This document shows, one piece after another, positions 29,212 to 38,722 of a DNA stretch of 64,000 nt (its first letter is position 1; every line of letters starts with the position of its first letter). A model generated the notes under the pieces. The model did no database searches. It saw nothing but the letters and a program-made list of their open reading frames with translations, and had not been told where the DNA came from. Both the position numbers and the translations under genes were made by a program. This DNA comes from an uncultured Ignavibacteria bacterium (GTDB lineage Bacteria > Bacteroidota > Ignavibacteria > Ch128b): positions 1-64,000 of the forward strand of contig CALDZP010000003.1 of the NCBI GenBank assembly GCA_937944105.1, written 5' to 3'.

Positions 29212-29421
29212 TCATTCCAGTGGATCATATCCACCTTTATTAAACGGGTTGCACCTCAAAATTCTCCATATCGATTTATAGAAACCTTTTATCACTCCAT
29301 ATCTCTGAAAAGCCTCAATTGAATATTGACTGCAAGTAGGATAAAAACGACAGGATGGTGGAAAAAGTGGAGAAATGAATTTTTGGTAGAATTTTATAAT
29401 ATAAATGAAAAAGTATCTCAT
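29212..29421 (-). CDS. yidD: YidD membrane protein insertion efficiency factor
   Basis: 69 residues, the typical length. Contains the family core [20 protein letters not shown] followed by [12 protein letters not shown] and [11 protein letters not shown], including the conserved CRFYPTCS cysteines. Amphipathic membrane-associated protein that aids YidC-dependent insertion. Its ATG overlaps the rnpA stop by 4 bases (ATGA). Confidence 0.95.
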   Translation of the reverse strand: MRYFFIYIIKFYQKFISPLFPPSCRFYPTCSQYSIEAFQRYGVIKGFYKSIWRILRCNPFNKGGYDPLE

Positions 29422-29837
29422 CTTTTTTCAATTTCCTCTCTTATCATTTCAAACATCTCAAGAACATCACCTTCTAGATCACTATAACTTAGCTTTGGAA
29501 AAGTTTTCTGATTTAATTTATATGATAAAAAAATCAAATAAAGTTTTTTTGATTTTAAATTTAGAGCTTCAATCAACGAGTGTTTATTTAATCGATAAAT
29601 TTCACGCAAAATCCTTTTTAATCGATTTCTCCAGACAGCTTTTCCACTTTTCCTGCTTACTGCAAAAGCAATTTGTATATAACTCTTTACTGGATTCTCA
29701 GAATTCAGATCTTCAATAATAAAAGAACATTTAAGTTTTTGACTTTTGGGAGATATTTTCTTTCCAGATAATAGTGTTCTTTCAAAAACTTTTTTAGACT
29801 TGATTTTTTCACTTTTGGGAAAGCGAAAATGATTCAA
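29418..29837 (-). CDS. rnpA: Ribonuclease P protein component RnpA
   Basis: 139 residues. Contains the RNR motif region [19 protein letters not shown] and [10 protein letters not shown], with a basic N-terminus ([18 protein letters not shown]). RnpA assists the RNA subunit in 5' processing of tRNA. The only usable start is TTG at 29837, five bases beyond the rpmH stop; no in-frame ATG exists near the N-terminal family border. It lies between rpmH and yidD in the usual order. Confidence 0.92.
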   Translation of the reverse strand: MNHFRFPKSEKIKSKKVFERTLLSGKKISPKSQKLKCSFIIEDLNSENPVKSYIQIAFAVSRKSGKAVWRNRLKRILREIYRLNKHSLIEALNLKSKKLYLIFLSYKLNQKTFPKLSYSDLEGDVLEMFEMIREEIEKR

Positions 29838-29842
29838 ATTTT

Positions 29843-29989
29843 TTATTTCTCGTCACTGACAGTTAATTTTTTTCTACCTTTGGCTCTTCTTCTTTTAAGT
29901 ACCGCTCTTCCATCTTTTGATTTCATTCTTGCTCTGAAACCATGAGTTCTTCTTCGTCTTGTTCTACTCGGTTGATATGTCCTTTTCAT
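29843..29989 (-). CDS. rpmH: 50S ribosomal protein L34
   Basis: A 48-codon gene: starts [19 protein letters not shown], continues [20 protein letters not shown] and ends with SDEK. This is the complete L34 family pattern. An AGAAAGGAAA ribosome binding site lies 4 bases upstream of the ATG at 29989. It is the first gene of rpmH-rnpA-yidD; dnaA, often next to rpmH, is not here. Confidence 0.96.
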   Translation of the reverse strand: MKRTYQPSRTRRRRTHGFRARMKSKDGRAVLKRRRAKGRKKLTVSDEK

Positions 29990-30282
29990 CGATTTCCTTT
30001 CTATTTAATTACTAATTACCACCTTTAATTAAAATGAGAAATATGCTTTATATTGATGAATTTTGTTAATAAGATACGACAAAAATAAAAATATTTTGAT
30101 TGAGTAAAAAATTTGGTAATCGAAGTTATTTTTTCACAATTAAATTTCTATTCACTTTACTAGATACTCTTAGCAATTAAAAAATTCACATCTCCATTTA
30201 TTTTAATTGAATTTAATTGGAACTTTTGAATCCAGTAACTTGAAAATCCTGATGAAGTTTCCTCATTTATCAATAAATTTTT

Positions 30283-31740
30283 TTAATGCTCAATTCTTTT
30301 AATTTTAATTATCTTCCCATTGACTATAATATACCTCACATTACTTTCTCTATCTTTCAAGATAAAATTTGCAGAGTGTCCAAGTATATTTTTGGATTCC
30401 CTTAATGGATATTTTGTTGTGCTTATCATTAAATCAAGTAAAGAATTCTCTTCAATACTCTCAAAATTTCCTTGATAAATTATGGTTGTATAGCCTTGTT
30501 TCATAAGATCATCTGTTTTTAATTTTTTCAATTGAGAATAATCAGTTAATACCTTCTCATAAATTTTTCCGATCTCAATCTTTAATTTTTGTGCGTCAAA
30601 AGTATCAAAACCTGAAAAAGTAGAAAGATCACCAATGTCAGTTACTGAATATTCTTTAATATAACGATTTCTAAGTGAATCGAATTTCTCAGAATATGAG
30701 ATCCCCAGATCAACTAAATATTCCACTGAATCTTTTTCAATGATTACATTTTTCACCAGTAAATCGAAAAAGCGTCTTTCATTTTCAGGAATTTCAAAAT
30801 AAGTATCGATTAATCTGGTTGAGAATAAATTATAAGCAATTGAATAAACTGAACCAATCAAAGCCAGAAAATTCATTTTGCGAATTTCTTGTTTTTCGAA
30901 ATCATTAAAGTATCCACCTGATTCAATTAAAATTGTACTGCTTCCCCATTTCTGGAAATTATCACCAAAAGCTCTTGGTTCAAACTCATCATCATAACGA
31001 GCTACTACACCTGGATAAAATTTTTCAATAATGTCTTTTATTTCTACACAAATTTGAATTGCCCTTTTTCTTACTTCATTAATGTTCCTTTCGTAATCAT
31101 AAGCTGGAGCGAGCAAAGCAATTGCAGCAGGTTTACCAGTTTTTCCAACTGAATAATTTGAGTATTGATCATGAAGATTAAAGGCAAAATCAGGTTGAAT
31201 GTCATCCCGAATTTTTTTGAGAAATCTTCCTTCAGGAGTTTGAAGTCGCAATGCATCACGATTTATATCAATTTCCTGATAGTTTCTTCTCTCGAACTTT
31301 TTCGCTCCATCTGGATTTAAAATTGGAATGATATAAAGTGAGATTTTATTTCTTAAACTTTCAGCAAATTCTTTTTTTTGATTTAAATAATTTATTACAT
31401 CAAGCAAAGCCAGTGAAGCAGTTGATTCATCACCATGCATTTGAGACCACATCAGAATTTTTGTTTTTCCATCGCCAAAACGAATTAGTTTTATTTCCTG
31501 TTTCTTAAATGATTTTCCTATTAATTCAGAACTAAATATTCCTTTACTTTCTACAATTAATGAATCTAAAATTTGATGATAAAATTGGATATCGAAACGT
31601 TTAGTTTGAATTTGCTTTATTTTGTATCTCGAGTAATTCGAGTAAAGATCAGTGATTAAATCTTTGAAAGATTTTTCATTTATTTGTGAAAATAAATTAA
31701 TTCTCATGATTAATAGTGTGAAAATTATTAGTAATTTCAT
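30283..31740 (-). CDS. M14-family zinc carboxypeptidase, exported
   Basis: 485 residues with a signal peptide (about 1-18). Zinc ligands H102 and E105 in MHGDEST and H190 in FNLHDQ; IPILNPDGAKKFERRNY and NRDALRLQTPEGR fit the substrate-binding region, and a Glu in STILIESGGY is the general base. The C-terminal part (about 320-485) is beta-rich and unrecognised. Likely removes C-terminal residues from peptides or acts on an envelope glycopeptide. Monocistronic, divergent from the thioredoxin-like gene. Confidence 0.88.
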   Translation of the reverse strand: MKLLIIFTLLIMRINLFSQINEKSFKDLITDLYSNYSRYKIKQIQTKRFDIQFYHQILDSLIVESKGIFSSELIGKSFKKQEIKLIRFGDGKTKILMWSQMHGDESTASLALLDVINYLNQKKEFAESLRNKISLYIIPILNPDGAKKFERRNYQEIDINRDALRLQTPEGRFLKKIRDDIQPDFAFNLHDQYSNYSVGKTGKPAAIALLAPAYDYERNINEVRKRAIQICVEIKDIIEKFYPGVVARYDDEFEPRAFGDNFQKWGSSTILIESGGYFNDFEKQEIRKMNFLALIGSVYSIAYNLFSTRLIDTYFEIPENERRFFDLLVKNVIIEKDSVEYLVDLGISYSEKFDSLRNRYIKEYSVTDIGDLSTFSGFDTFDAQKLKIEIGKIYEKVLTDYSQLKKLKTDDLMKQGYTTIIYQGNFESIEENSLLDLMISTTKYPLRESKNILGHSANFILKDRESNVRYIIVNGKIIKIKRIEH

Positions 31741-31795
31741 TCTATACTTCTATTCAATATTTTCGTTACAAAATTAATCAATAATGGAGTTTAAT

Positions 31796-32335
31796 ATGGC
31801 AACAGATAAATTAAAAATTGGAGATAAAGCACCTGATTTCAAGTTAATTGGAGTAGATGATAGATACTATACACTCGATTCATTTAATGATAAAAAATTA
31901 CTTTGCATAATCTTCAGCTGTAATCATTGCCCATATGTAAAGGCTTACGAGAATAGAATAATTGCAATTCAAAAAGAATTTGAAAATGATTTACAAATTG
32001 TTGCAATTAATTCAAATGATGAAATTAACTACCCAGAAGATTCGTTCGAAGAAATGAAAAAACGAGCAAAGGAAAAGAGTTTTAATTTTCCATACTTAAG
32101 AGATGCTGATCAATCAGTTGCTGAGGCTTATGGTGCAACTCATACCCCAGAGATATTTTTATTCGATTCTGAAAGAAGATTACAATATCATGGTAAGATT
32201 GATGACAACTGGAATTATCCAAATCAGGTGAAAGAACATTATTTAAGGAATGCAATTAAATCTTTGCTGGATGGAAAAGAAATAGAAACAAAGGAGACAT
32301 ATTCAATTGGTTGCACGATTAAATGGAAAGTATAG
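31796..32335 (+). CDS. Thioredoxin-fold protein, AhpC/TSA-like
   Basis: 179 residues from ATG at 31796, chosen because GGAG sits about 7 bases upstream; an earlier ATG at 31784 lacks a site. The fold has GDKAPDFKLIGVDD, a CNHCPYVKAYENR active site (CxxC), a cis-proline THTPEIFLFD and a DDNWNYP segment. The CNHCPY motif marks a thioredoxin-like subfamily related to peroxiredoxins that is common in Bacteroidota and other bacteria. Cytoplasmic, no signal. Role in thiol redox inferred. Confidence 0.88.
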   Translation: MATDKLKIGDKAPDFKLIGVDDRYYTLDSFNDKKLLCIIFSCNHCPYVKAYENRIIAIQKEFENDLQIVAINSNDEINYPEDSFEEMKKRAKEKSFNFPYLRDADQSVAEAYGATHTPEIFLFDSERRLQYHGKIDDNWNYPNQVKEHYLRNAIKSLLDGKEIETKETYSIGCTIKWKV

Positions 32336-32448
32336 TGAAATCTAATTCATTAAACATTTCGATAAAGATTTAATTGAGATTTAAATATCCTTCAAGCTTT
32401 TATAGAAAGGGAAAATAATTTTAATTAATTCTTGAATTGTTTCTGATC

Positions 32449-33054
32449 TTAAATTGTAAACCCGAAGTTTAATGTAATAAAAATTCCGCCGAGATCTTTT
32501 CGCTTAAATCCTTCGAGATTTTCAATACCGTTTTTGAAGAAATGAATGAATTGATATTTAACAGTAATTCCAATGGGATTTTTTCTATCATAACCAAAAT
32601 ATGCACCTAAACCGACAGAACCACCCAGAGTAAATTTCGCCTGAGCATATTTGAAACTACTGAAAAATTCATATTTATACGGAGTTGTAATAGCCATAGC
32701 TGGACCAATGGAAAATTGAACAAAAGGTCTAAAGTTATCTAAAATATCATCTTTGAAAAGTCTATACTTCATTCCTAAGTTCAGTGGCATAATAAATACT
32801 CTATTTTTCTTTCCAACGACATAAACATTCCCCCAGTAATCATAATATTCAAACTCTTGAGCATCTTTTGATTCTGAGAACATCAAATCGCTTGAAAAGG
32901 AAAGAGTTGGAGTAATTTCTTTATTGTAAGTTAGACCAATTCCCAGCCCGCCTTCAGAGAAATGCAAATCAAAATACATATTTGTGTACAATCTTTCTTG
33001 AGCGTGTAAAGAAAAAAAGCTCAAGAGAATTAGAATAAAAATTAAACTTTTCAT
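32449..33054 (-). CDS. Outer-membrane beta-barrel protein
   Basis: 201 residues. Signal peptide about 1-18 (ending SLHAQ), then alternating amphipathic strands: YFDLHFSEGGLGIGLTYN, GLGAYFGYDRKNPIGIT and a C-terminal GGIFITLNFGFTI ending in aromatic-hydrophobic residues, as expected for an outer-membrane barrel of about eight to ten strands. No specific family recognised (OmpW/OmpA-barrel-like possibilities). Starts 81 bases downstream of rlmI. Confidence 0.72.
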   Translation of the reverse strand: MKSLIFILILLSFFSLHAQERLYTNMYFDLHFSEGGLGIGLTYNKEITPTLSFSSDLMFSESKDAQEFEYYDYWGNVYVVGKKNRVFIMPLNLGMKYRLFKDDILDNFRPFVQFSIGPAMAITTPYKYEFFSSFKYAQAKFTLGGSVGLGAYFGYDRKNPIGITVKYQFIHFFKNGIENLEGFKRKDLGGIFITLNFGFTI

Positions 33055-33135
33055 GATTAATTAACCTTTAGAATTTTGATTATCTCAAATCGAAAATACA
33101 CAAAGATATATTTAACAACACATCTCAAACATAAG

Positions 33136-34317
33136 TTAATTAGTCACTCTCAGCAACATAAATTTTAAGTATCGTGTTTCTGGCATTCTTGGATGAACAG
33201 GATGATCAATGGCTGGTCCACCGATTTTCAAAATTTGATACTGCCGCCCTGCTTTCAATGCCGCAGTTAAAACAATTTCCTGGAAATCACTCTCACTCAT
33301 ATGATGAGAACATGAAGATGTTAAAATGTATCCCCCCGTTTTAATCATGTGAAATGCATGATTGTTTATAACATAATAACCTTTCTTTGCCTGAGGAACA
33401 TTCTTTTTTGTTTTTGTAAAAGATGGTGGATCGAGATTAATAACATCAAATTTTTTATTTTCTTTTTTAAGCATCTTCAGGTAATCAAATGCATCATCTT
33501 TAACAAATTCAATTTTATCCAGATCAAAACCATTTAATTCAACATTTTCCTTAAACCTTTGAAGCGACTCCTGTGAAATATCAATTGAAGTAACTTTTTT
33601 TGCCCCACCGAGTAAAGCAGAAAGAGAGAAACCACCTTCGTTACAAAATACATCGAGCACTTCAGCATCTTTTGAAATATCAATTAAGAGATGCCGATTT
33701 TCAGTTTGATCAAGATAAATTCCAGTTTTCTGTCCTTTGAGTAAATTAACTTTCATTTTTAATTTGCCATCAAAAATTATCTCCTCTACTTCTTCTCCAA
33801 ACAAAACTTTAGTAAATCTTGGAAGTCCCTCGAGTTCTCTGGCAGTTGTATCATTTCTAAGTATAATATTTTTAGCGTTATAATCCCTGACAAGTAAACT
33901 TGTTATTATATCAAGATAGTTTTCCATTCCTGCTGAATTTAGCTGTATTGAGAAACTGTCATTGTACTTATCAATAACAAGTCCAGGGAGAAAATCACTT
34001 TCGCTATGCACCAACCTGTAGGCTGTTCTATTTTTACAAAGATTTTCTCTAATTTCATAAGCTGCTTTTAATCTCTTAGAGAAAAATTCCCTATCAATTG
34101 GCTCTTTCTTTTTTGTGAGCAATCGAACTACAATTAAAGAATTAGGATTATAAAAACCAGTTCCAAAAAATTCATTTTTTGAATCTACCAGATTAACCAA
34201 ACAACCAACTGGCAAAGAAGTATTAACTTTTTCAAGTTCATTACTATAAACCCACAGATGACCTGCTTTGACTCTCTTCTCATGTCCCTTTTTCAACTTA
34301 AGTACTGGATACTCCAT
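33136..34317 (-). CDS. rlmI: RlmI-type 23S rRNA cytosine-C5 methyltransferase
   Basis: 393 residues. An N-terminal PUA domain (KKGHEKRVKAGHLWVYSNEL, about 8-75) binds RNA. The SAM-dependent methyltransferase core has EVLDVFCNEGGFSLSAL (motif I), FDVINLDPPSFTKT (motif IV) and a conserved Cys in TSSCSHHMSE. RlmI/YccW modifies C1962 of 23S rRNA. Divergent from the CYTH gene across a 200-base region. Confidence 0.88.
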   Translation of the reverse strand: MEYPVLKLKKGHEKRVKAGHLWVYSNELEKVNTSLPVGCLVNLVDSKNEFFGTGFYNPNSLIVVRLLTKKKEPIDREFFSKRLKAAYEIRENLCKNRTAYRLVHSESDFLPGLVIDKYNDSFSIQLNSAGMENYLDIITSLLVRDYNAKNIILRNDTTARELEGLPRFTKVLFGEEVEEIIFDGKLKMKVNLLKGQKTGIYLDQTENRHLLIDISKDAEVLDVFCNEGGFSLSALLGGAKKVTSIDISQESLQRFKENVELNGFDLDKIEFVKDDAFDYLKMLKKENKKFDVINLDPPSFTKTKKNVPQAKKGYYVINNHAFHMIKTGGYILTSSCSHHMSESDFQEIVLTAALKAGRQYQILKIGGPAIDHPVHPRMPETRYLKFMLLRVTN

Positions 34318-34415
34318 AATTCCTGCTCTCCTTTTGTTATTATGGATAGAGTTTAATAGATTTTACAGAACGAAAAATCTGAATCGTTCTATTAACTGGA
34401 ATAATCGGTATCTTA

Positions 34416-34431
34416 CAGGTAAGAATACCTG
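34416..34431. repeat. Short inverted repeat in a divergent promoter region
   Basis: CAGGTA AGAA TACCTG forms a 6-bp stem with a 4-base loop, and further CCTG/CAGG copies lie just downstream (ending near 34440). It sits between divergent rlmI and the CYTH gene. Could be an operator, but the short length makes chance possible. Confidence 0.3.
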
Positions 34432-34518
34432 GGATACAGGAAAAATTTATCCAGTTTTTACAAAATTAATTAATCTAAAATTCTTTAAGAAAATAAATTA
34501 AAAGGAGGTAAATATCTA

Positions 34519-35031
34519 ATGCCTGTAAATCTTGAAATTAAAGTTCCTGTCAAAAACCTTAAAAAATTAAAAATTTTAGTAGAAAAAGAAGGCGGGGAGT
34601 TGATTTATTCATCAAAACAAATTGATGTTTATTACAAACTAAACAACGGAAGATTAAAAGTCAGGGATTCATCTAAAGGAGAAAAATCTGTAATTTTCTA
34701 TAGAAGAGTTGAAGATGGTTCTGAAAGATGGTCAAATTTTGAAGTAATTCCAGTTACTAATCCCAAAAACTGGATTAAATTTTTTGATAATTTTCTTGAA
34801 AGATTGGTGGTCGTTGATAAACATAGAACTCTTTATCACTTAAAAAATACTCGAATTCATTTCGATAAAGTTAAAGGATTAGGAAACTTTGTTGAACTTG
34901 AAACTAAAGTTGTCAATGGAAAATTAAAAGCTAAGAAAGAGTTTCAACAGATAATGAAATTACTGAATTTAAATCACGATGAACAGATATTAAATTCTTA
35001 TTCTGATTTACTTTTAATGAAAGGTCAATAA
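34519..35031 (+). CDS. CYTH-domain protein (class IV adenylate cyclase / triphosphatase-like)
   Basis: 170 residues. Starts NLEIKVPVKN, the EIK core of the CYTH ExExK motif (here NxExK), then YYKLNNGRLKVRDS, RVEDGSERWSNFE, FDKVKGLGNFVELE, the pattern of adenylyl cyclase 2/ThTPase-like proteins. Probably acts on a triphosphorylated substrate. An AAGGAGG ribosome binding site lies at 34501-34507. It runs directly into the AddB-like gene (stop TAA then ATG). Confidence 0.85.
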   Translation: MPVNLEIKVPVKNLKKLKILVEKEGGELIYSSKQIDVYYKLNNGRLKVRDSSKGEKSVIFYRRVEDGSERWSNFEVIPVTNPKNWIKFFDNFLERLVVVDKHRTLYHLKNTRIHFDKVKGLGNFVELETKVVNGKLKAKKEFQQIMKLLNLNHDEQILNSYSDLLLMKGQ

Positions 35032-38000
35032 ATGTATATTTACTCGAAAAGTTATGATCCTGATTTAAATCCATTTTCAACGATAAATAATAGAATAAAT
35101 AATGAAGATTACTTCTCTTTCATTTATGTCGTTCCTACAAGAAGAAAGGTTCGATATTTAATTCGAGAATTAATTGAACTTTCGCCAAAAAGATTAATAC
35201 CCGAATTACACTTATTTACAATTGGTGACCTTGCAGAGGAAATCTTTAAAGGAAAGTTTAAAAGTCTAACAAAAATTTCTTCTTCACTTCAATTTTTCTT
35301 AATTAAAAAACTTTTGAAGGAAATTGAATTAAAATATTTTTCCACAAAAGAGAAATACATTTCCAATGGATTGGTTGATTTAATTATCGCAGTTATTACA
35401 AGATTAAAAGAAATTGGAGTTTCAAATGTCGCATTTAAAAAAGAAATAGAACAGCTTCAAGGATATAACCGACTCAAAGCTGAAGATATAAGCAATATAT
35501 ACGACTCTTACCAATTACTTTTACAAGAACTTAAACTTTACGAAACTGGCGATATTTACCTGAACATTAATCAATTTAATAACGACGAGATAGGTCAAAT
35601 TTTCAGGGGCGTTTTTCCCGATGTAAACTATTTATTAATAACTGGATTTAATGAATTTACTCGACCCGAATTAATGTTAATAGGCTCTCTCTCTAAAGTC
35701 AAAAATCTTGAAATGATCATCACATTAGATTTTAATGAAGATAACAAAGAAATTTTCGGTAACTTATTTGAAACTCACCAGCATTTAGTTGCAACTGGCT
35801 TTAATTTTTACACTACCGATAACTTCGAAAAAAAAGGAGAATTTCATCAACACATTAAAAAGAATTTATTTAAATCATCAAATGAAAATAAAATTGAGAC
35901 AAAAAATATTTTTAAGTTTACAGGTTTAGACGCAAGAGACGAAATTGAAACAATTGCTAAAATTATAAAACTCAAAGTGATTGAAAATCCAGAATTTGAT
36001 TTGAGTAGAGTATGCATTGCTATAAAAGGTATTAAGGAATACGCTAATCTTATAAGAGAAATTTTTTATAAATATGGAATTCCTGTAAATGTAACAGATC
36101 GTTATTATCTTAAAAATTCAGCACCTATAATCTCAATAATCAGATTACTCGATCTAATTCGAAAAGACTTTTTTTATGAAGATCTATTTTATGTTTTACG
36201 CTCTCCATATTTTGATTTTTCTTTCATTGATATAAAAAATCTCAGAAAATGCCTGGAGCTTATAAAAATAACTCAAGGTAAAGAAAGAATCTTAAAATCA
36301 ATAGATTCACGAGTAAATTATCTAATGAATATTGATGTTGAAGAAAAAGAAAATAGAGACATTGAAATTCAGCAACTTTTAAGAGCAAAAGAAGATTTTG
36401 AATTACTTTTCAAGTTAATTGAACCACTCTCCGACAACCAAAGTCCAAAGGACTTTATTCAAAAATTAAATTCTATAATTCATCAACTAAGAGTGTATGA
36501 GAAAATTTTTGAAACACAGTTGCCATTGGACGAAGAAATTAATTTAATTACCTATTCAAAAGATATTCGTTCATTAAATTTATTTGAATCCATACTCGAA
36601 GAACTCGATTACACATTTGAAAAACTCAATCTCCAGAATCAACTATTATCATTTGATCGATATTATGATTTTATCACAACTGCAATATTTGGTACGAGGT
36701 ATAACATTAAAGAACGATGGGGGTATGGCGTTCTGGTAACTTCTCCCGAAGAAATTAGAGGACTTTCATTTTCAATTTTATTTCTTCCTGGACTTGAAAA
36801 CGGATTATTTCCATCTCGTTACATCCCTTTAATTTTTCTTGAAGATAAATTCATAAGAAATGAACAGCAAAAATTGCTTGAGGATCGATATTTATTTTAC
36901 CAGTGCCTTAATGCGTTTGAAAACGAACTCTATTTATCCTATCCCCGACAGGATGAAAAAAAAGAAAAAATAGTTTCCGATTTTTTAGTAGAACTCGAAA
37001 AACTATGTACAATTAAAGAATTGAACAGATCGGAACTTGATAGGTTTATTTTTTCTGAATCAGAATTATTTGAAAAATATTCTGTAAATGATCTTCTAGA
37101 TTTATCACGTGAACGAAGAGAATTATTTGCAAAAATCTCGAGAGTTCAGGAAACCATTTTGCGCATCAAAAAAAGAATCGAAAATCAATTAAATGAAGAA
37201 GGAAACGAATATTGTGGAATTATCACCGACCCAATTTTATTAGAAAAACTTTATCTAAATTTCTCTAACAAATACTTTTCAATCACTGAACTTGAGACAT
37301 ACGCACAATGCCCCTTCAAATATTTTCTAAATTATATTATTCAACCGGAATTTGAAGAAAAAATCGAAGAAGATATTCAAAGAAATGAGTTTGGGATAAT
37401 AATACATCAAATTCTTTTTAGATTCTTGCAAAAATTAAAAACAGAAAACCGTAATTTTTATGAAGAATTGAAAAATAATCGTGAAAGATTATCTCAGGAA
37501 CTTAAAGAGATTGCCCGAGACATTATCAAAATTTACGAGAGATTAAATCCATTCTTTTTCTTAACTGAAGAAATTATTTTAGGTGCAAGTAAAATTCCGT
37601 CAATTCTCGATCAATTTATTGAGCTTGAATTCAATCAAATAGATTCATCAAATAAACTTCTACCTTCTTATTTTGAATTACCCATTGAAAAGGAAATTTC
37701 AGATCAAGAATTTGAATTAAGATTGAGAGGGAAAATAGACAGAATTGATATTGATAATACCAACAATCAATTCAAAGTAATCGATTACAAAACAGGTGAG
37801 CCCCCTTCAAAAAGAGATTATGATGATAATATTTCGTTTCAATTACCCTTATATCTCATACTTGTTAGTTCACATTTAAAATCAATCAACGACAAACTCG
37901 AAATCCGAGATGCAGAGTTCATTAAACTTGCTCCAAAGAAAAAAGACAATGTAAAAAGAATTTCATTTCTAGAAAATTTTATTCAAGGAAGAGATATAAA

Positions 38001-38184
38001 CTCAGAATTACAGAAAATTTTGAAAATAATTGCAGAATTAATTATAAAAATTAAAAATGGGAAGTTTAATCTTACTACAATTCAAAATTACGAGCAGAGA
38101 ATTTGCAAACGATGTAACTATCAAAACATTTGTCGAATTGATATAATCAGGAAGGAAGCTATAAATTCAACTGCTATTTCCTGA
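35032..38184 (+). CDS. AddB-like PD-(D/E)XK nuclease / helicase-like protein
   Basis: 1050 residues. The N-terminal region resembles an inactivated UvrD/AddB helicase (FIYVVPTRRKVRYLIREL, with no GKT-type Walker A) and contains the helicase-like TSPEEIRGLSFSILFLPGLEN. The C-terminal RecB/AddB nuclease has QCPFKYFLNYI (about residues 760-770), DRIDID, VIDYKTGEP and FQLPLYLIL. A CKRCNYQNIC cluster near the end, with the upstream Cys, fits the AddB iron-sulfur nuclease. AddB works with AddA in double-strand-break repair; no addA is adjacent, since the next gene is convergent and unrelated. Confidence 0.82.
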   Translation: MYIYSKSYDPDLNPFSTINNRINNEDYFSFIYVVPTRRKVRYLIRELIELSPKRLIPELHLFTIGDLAEEIFKGKFKSLTKISSSLQFFLIKKLLKEIELKYFSTKEKYISNGLVDLIIAVITRLKEIGVSNVAFKKEIEQLQGYNRLKAEDISNIYDSYQLLLQELKLYETGDIYLNINQFNNDEIGQIFRGVFPDVNYLLITGFNEFTRPELMLIGSLSKVKNLEMIITLDFNEDNKEIFGNLFETHQHLVATGFNFYTTDNFEKKGEFHQHIKKNLFKSSNENKIETKNIFKFTGLDARDEIETIAKIIKLKVIENPEFDLSRVCIAIKGIKEYANLIREIFYKYGIPVNVTDRYYLKNSAPIISIIRLLDLIRKDFFYEDLFYVLRSPYFDFSFIDIKNLRKCLELIKITQGKERILKSIDSRVNYLMNIDVEEKENRDIEIQQLLRAKEDFELLFKLIEPLSDNQSPKDFIQKLNSIIHQLRVYEKIFETQLPLDEEINLITYSKDIRSLNLFESILEELDYTFEKLNLQNQLLSFDRYYDFITTAIFGTRYNIKERWGYGVLVTSPEEIRGLSFSILFLPGLENGLFPSRYIPLIFLEDKFIRNEQQKLLEDRYLFYQCLNAFENELYLSYPRQDEKKEKIVSDFLVELEKLCTIKELNRSELDRFIFSESELFEKYSVNDLLDLSRERRELFAKISRVQETILRIKKRIENQLNEEGNEYCGIITDPILLEKLYLNFSNKYFSITELETYAQCPFKYFLNYIIQPEFEEKIEEDIQRNEFGIIIHQILFRFLQKLKTENRNFYEELKNNRERLSQELKEIARDIIKIYERLNPFFFLTEEIILGASKIPSILDQFIELEFNQIDSSNKLLPSYFELPIEKEISDQEFELRLRGKIDRIDIDNTNNQFKVIDYKTGEPPSKRDYDDNISFQLPLYLILVSSHLKSINDKLEIRDAEFIKLAPKKKDNVKRISFLENFIQGRDINSELQKILKIIAELIIKIKNGKFNLTTIQNYEQRICKRCNYQNICRIDIIRKEAINSTAIS

Positions 38185-38635
38185 CAATTGTCAACATCGT
38201 TTTATTTTCTTGCTTAGAAAGAATTACCGAAAGATCCTTCAATCCTTTCCAGTTAAACATAACCATATTCCCAAGTTCCGCTTTTGAAAAATTCTTAGAA
38301 AATTTTTTCTCAAGAGCATTTAATAAAATTTCAAAAAGTAGATCAGCTTCTTTAGAATTTTCTTTCCCATTCATTATAACTTTCCCTTTTTGTGAACCAT
38401 CAACATCAAATAGATAACCAACTTTAATTGAAACCGGGTTAAGATAATCGAAGTAAACAACGCTTTTGAATTTCAGAATTGTGGTCTCTTCTATCTCTTT
38501 ATTTTTTAATTTCAAATGGATCGTCTTGTAATCATAATTAAAAGGTTCATCAAGAAATTGCTCAAGAGAAAATTGAGCCACTAAAGACTGATTAATAAAA
38601 AGACAGGTAATTGATATGATTAAAAATCTTAACAT
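38174..38635 (-). CDS. Exported protein, LolA-like or hypothetical
   Basis: 153 residues, with a signal peptide (about 1-20, ending LVAQ). The mature part is beta-rich: YKTIHLKLKNKEIEET, FKSVVYFDYLNPVSIKVG, GKVIMNGKENSKEADLLFEILLNALEKKF. Its organisation loosely recalls LolA carriers, but no defining motif was seen, so it is left as unknown. It converges on and overlaps by 11 bases the 3' end of the AddB-like gene. Confidence 0.65.
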   Translation of the reverse strand: MLRFLIISITCLFINQSLVAQFSLEQFLDEPFNYDYKTIHLKLKNKEIEETTILKFKSVVYFDYLNPVSIKVGYLFDVDGSQKGKVIMNGKENSKEADLLFEILLNALEKKFSKNFSKAELGNMVMFNWKGLKDLSVILSKQENKTMLTIVRK

Positions 38636-38722
38636 TTTTTCCTCAATGATTTATAAATTTTAATTAGTTAAAAAAATATTTGTTCCTGGAATTTCATTTC
38701 TCCTAGCCTGTTAATTTTTTAA

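Noticed and set aside
29990..30282. Chromosome origin next to rpmH
   Set aside because: Only one loose DnaA-box-like match (TTTTTCACA) was seen, no cluster, and no dnaA gene is adjacent.
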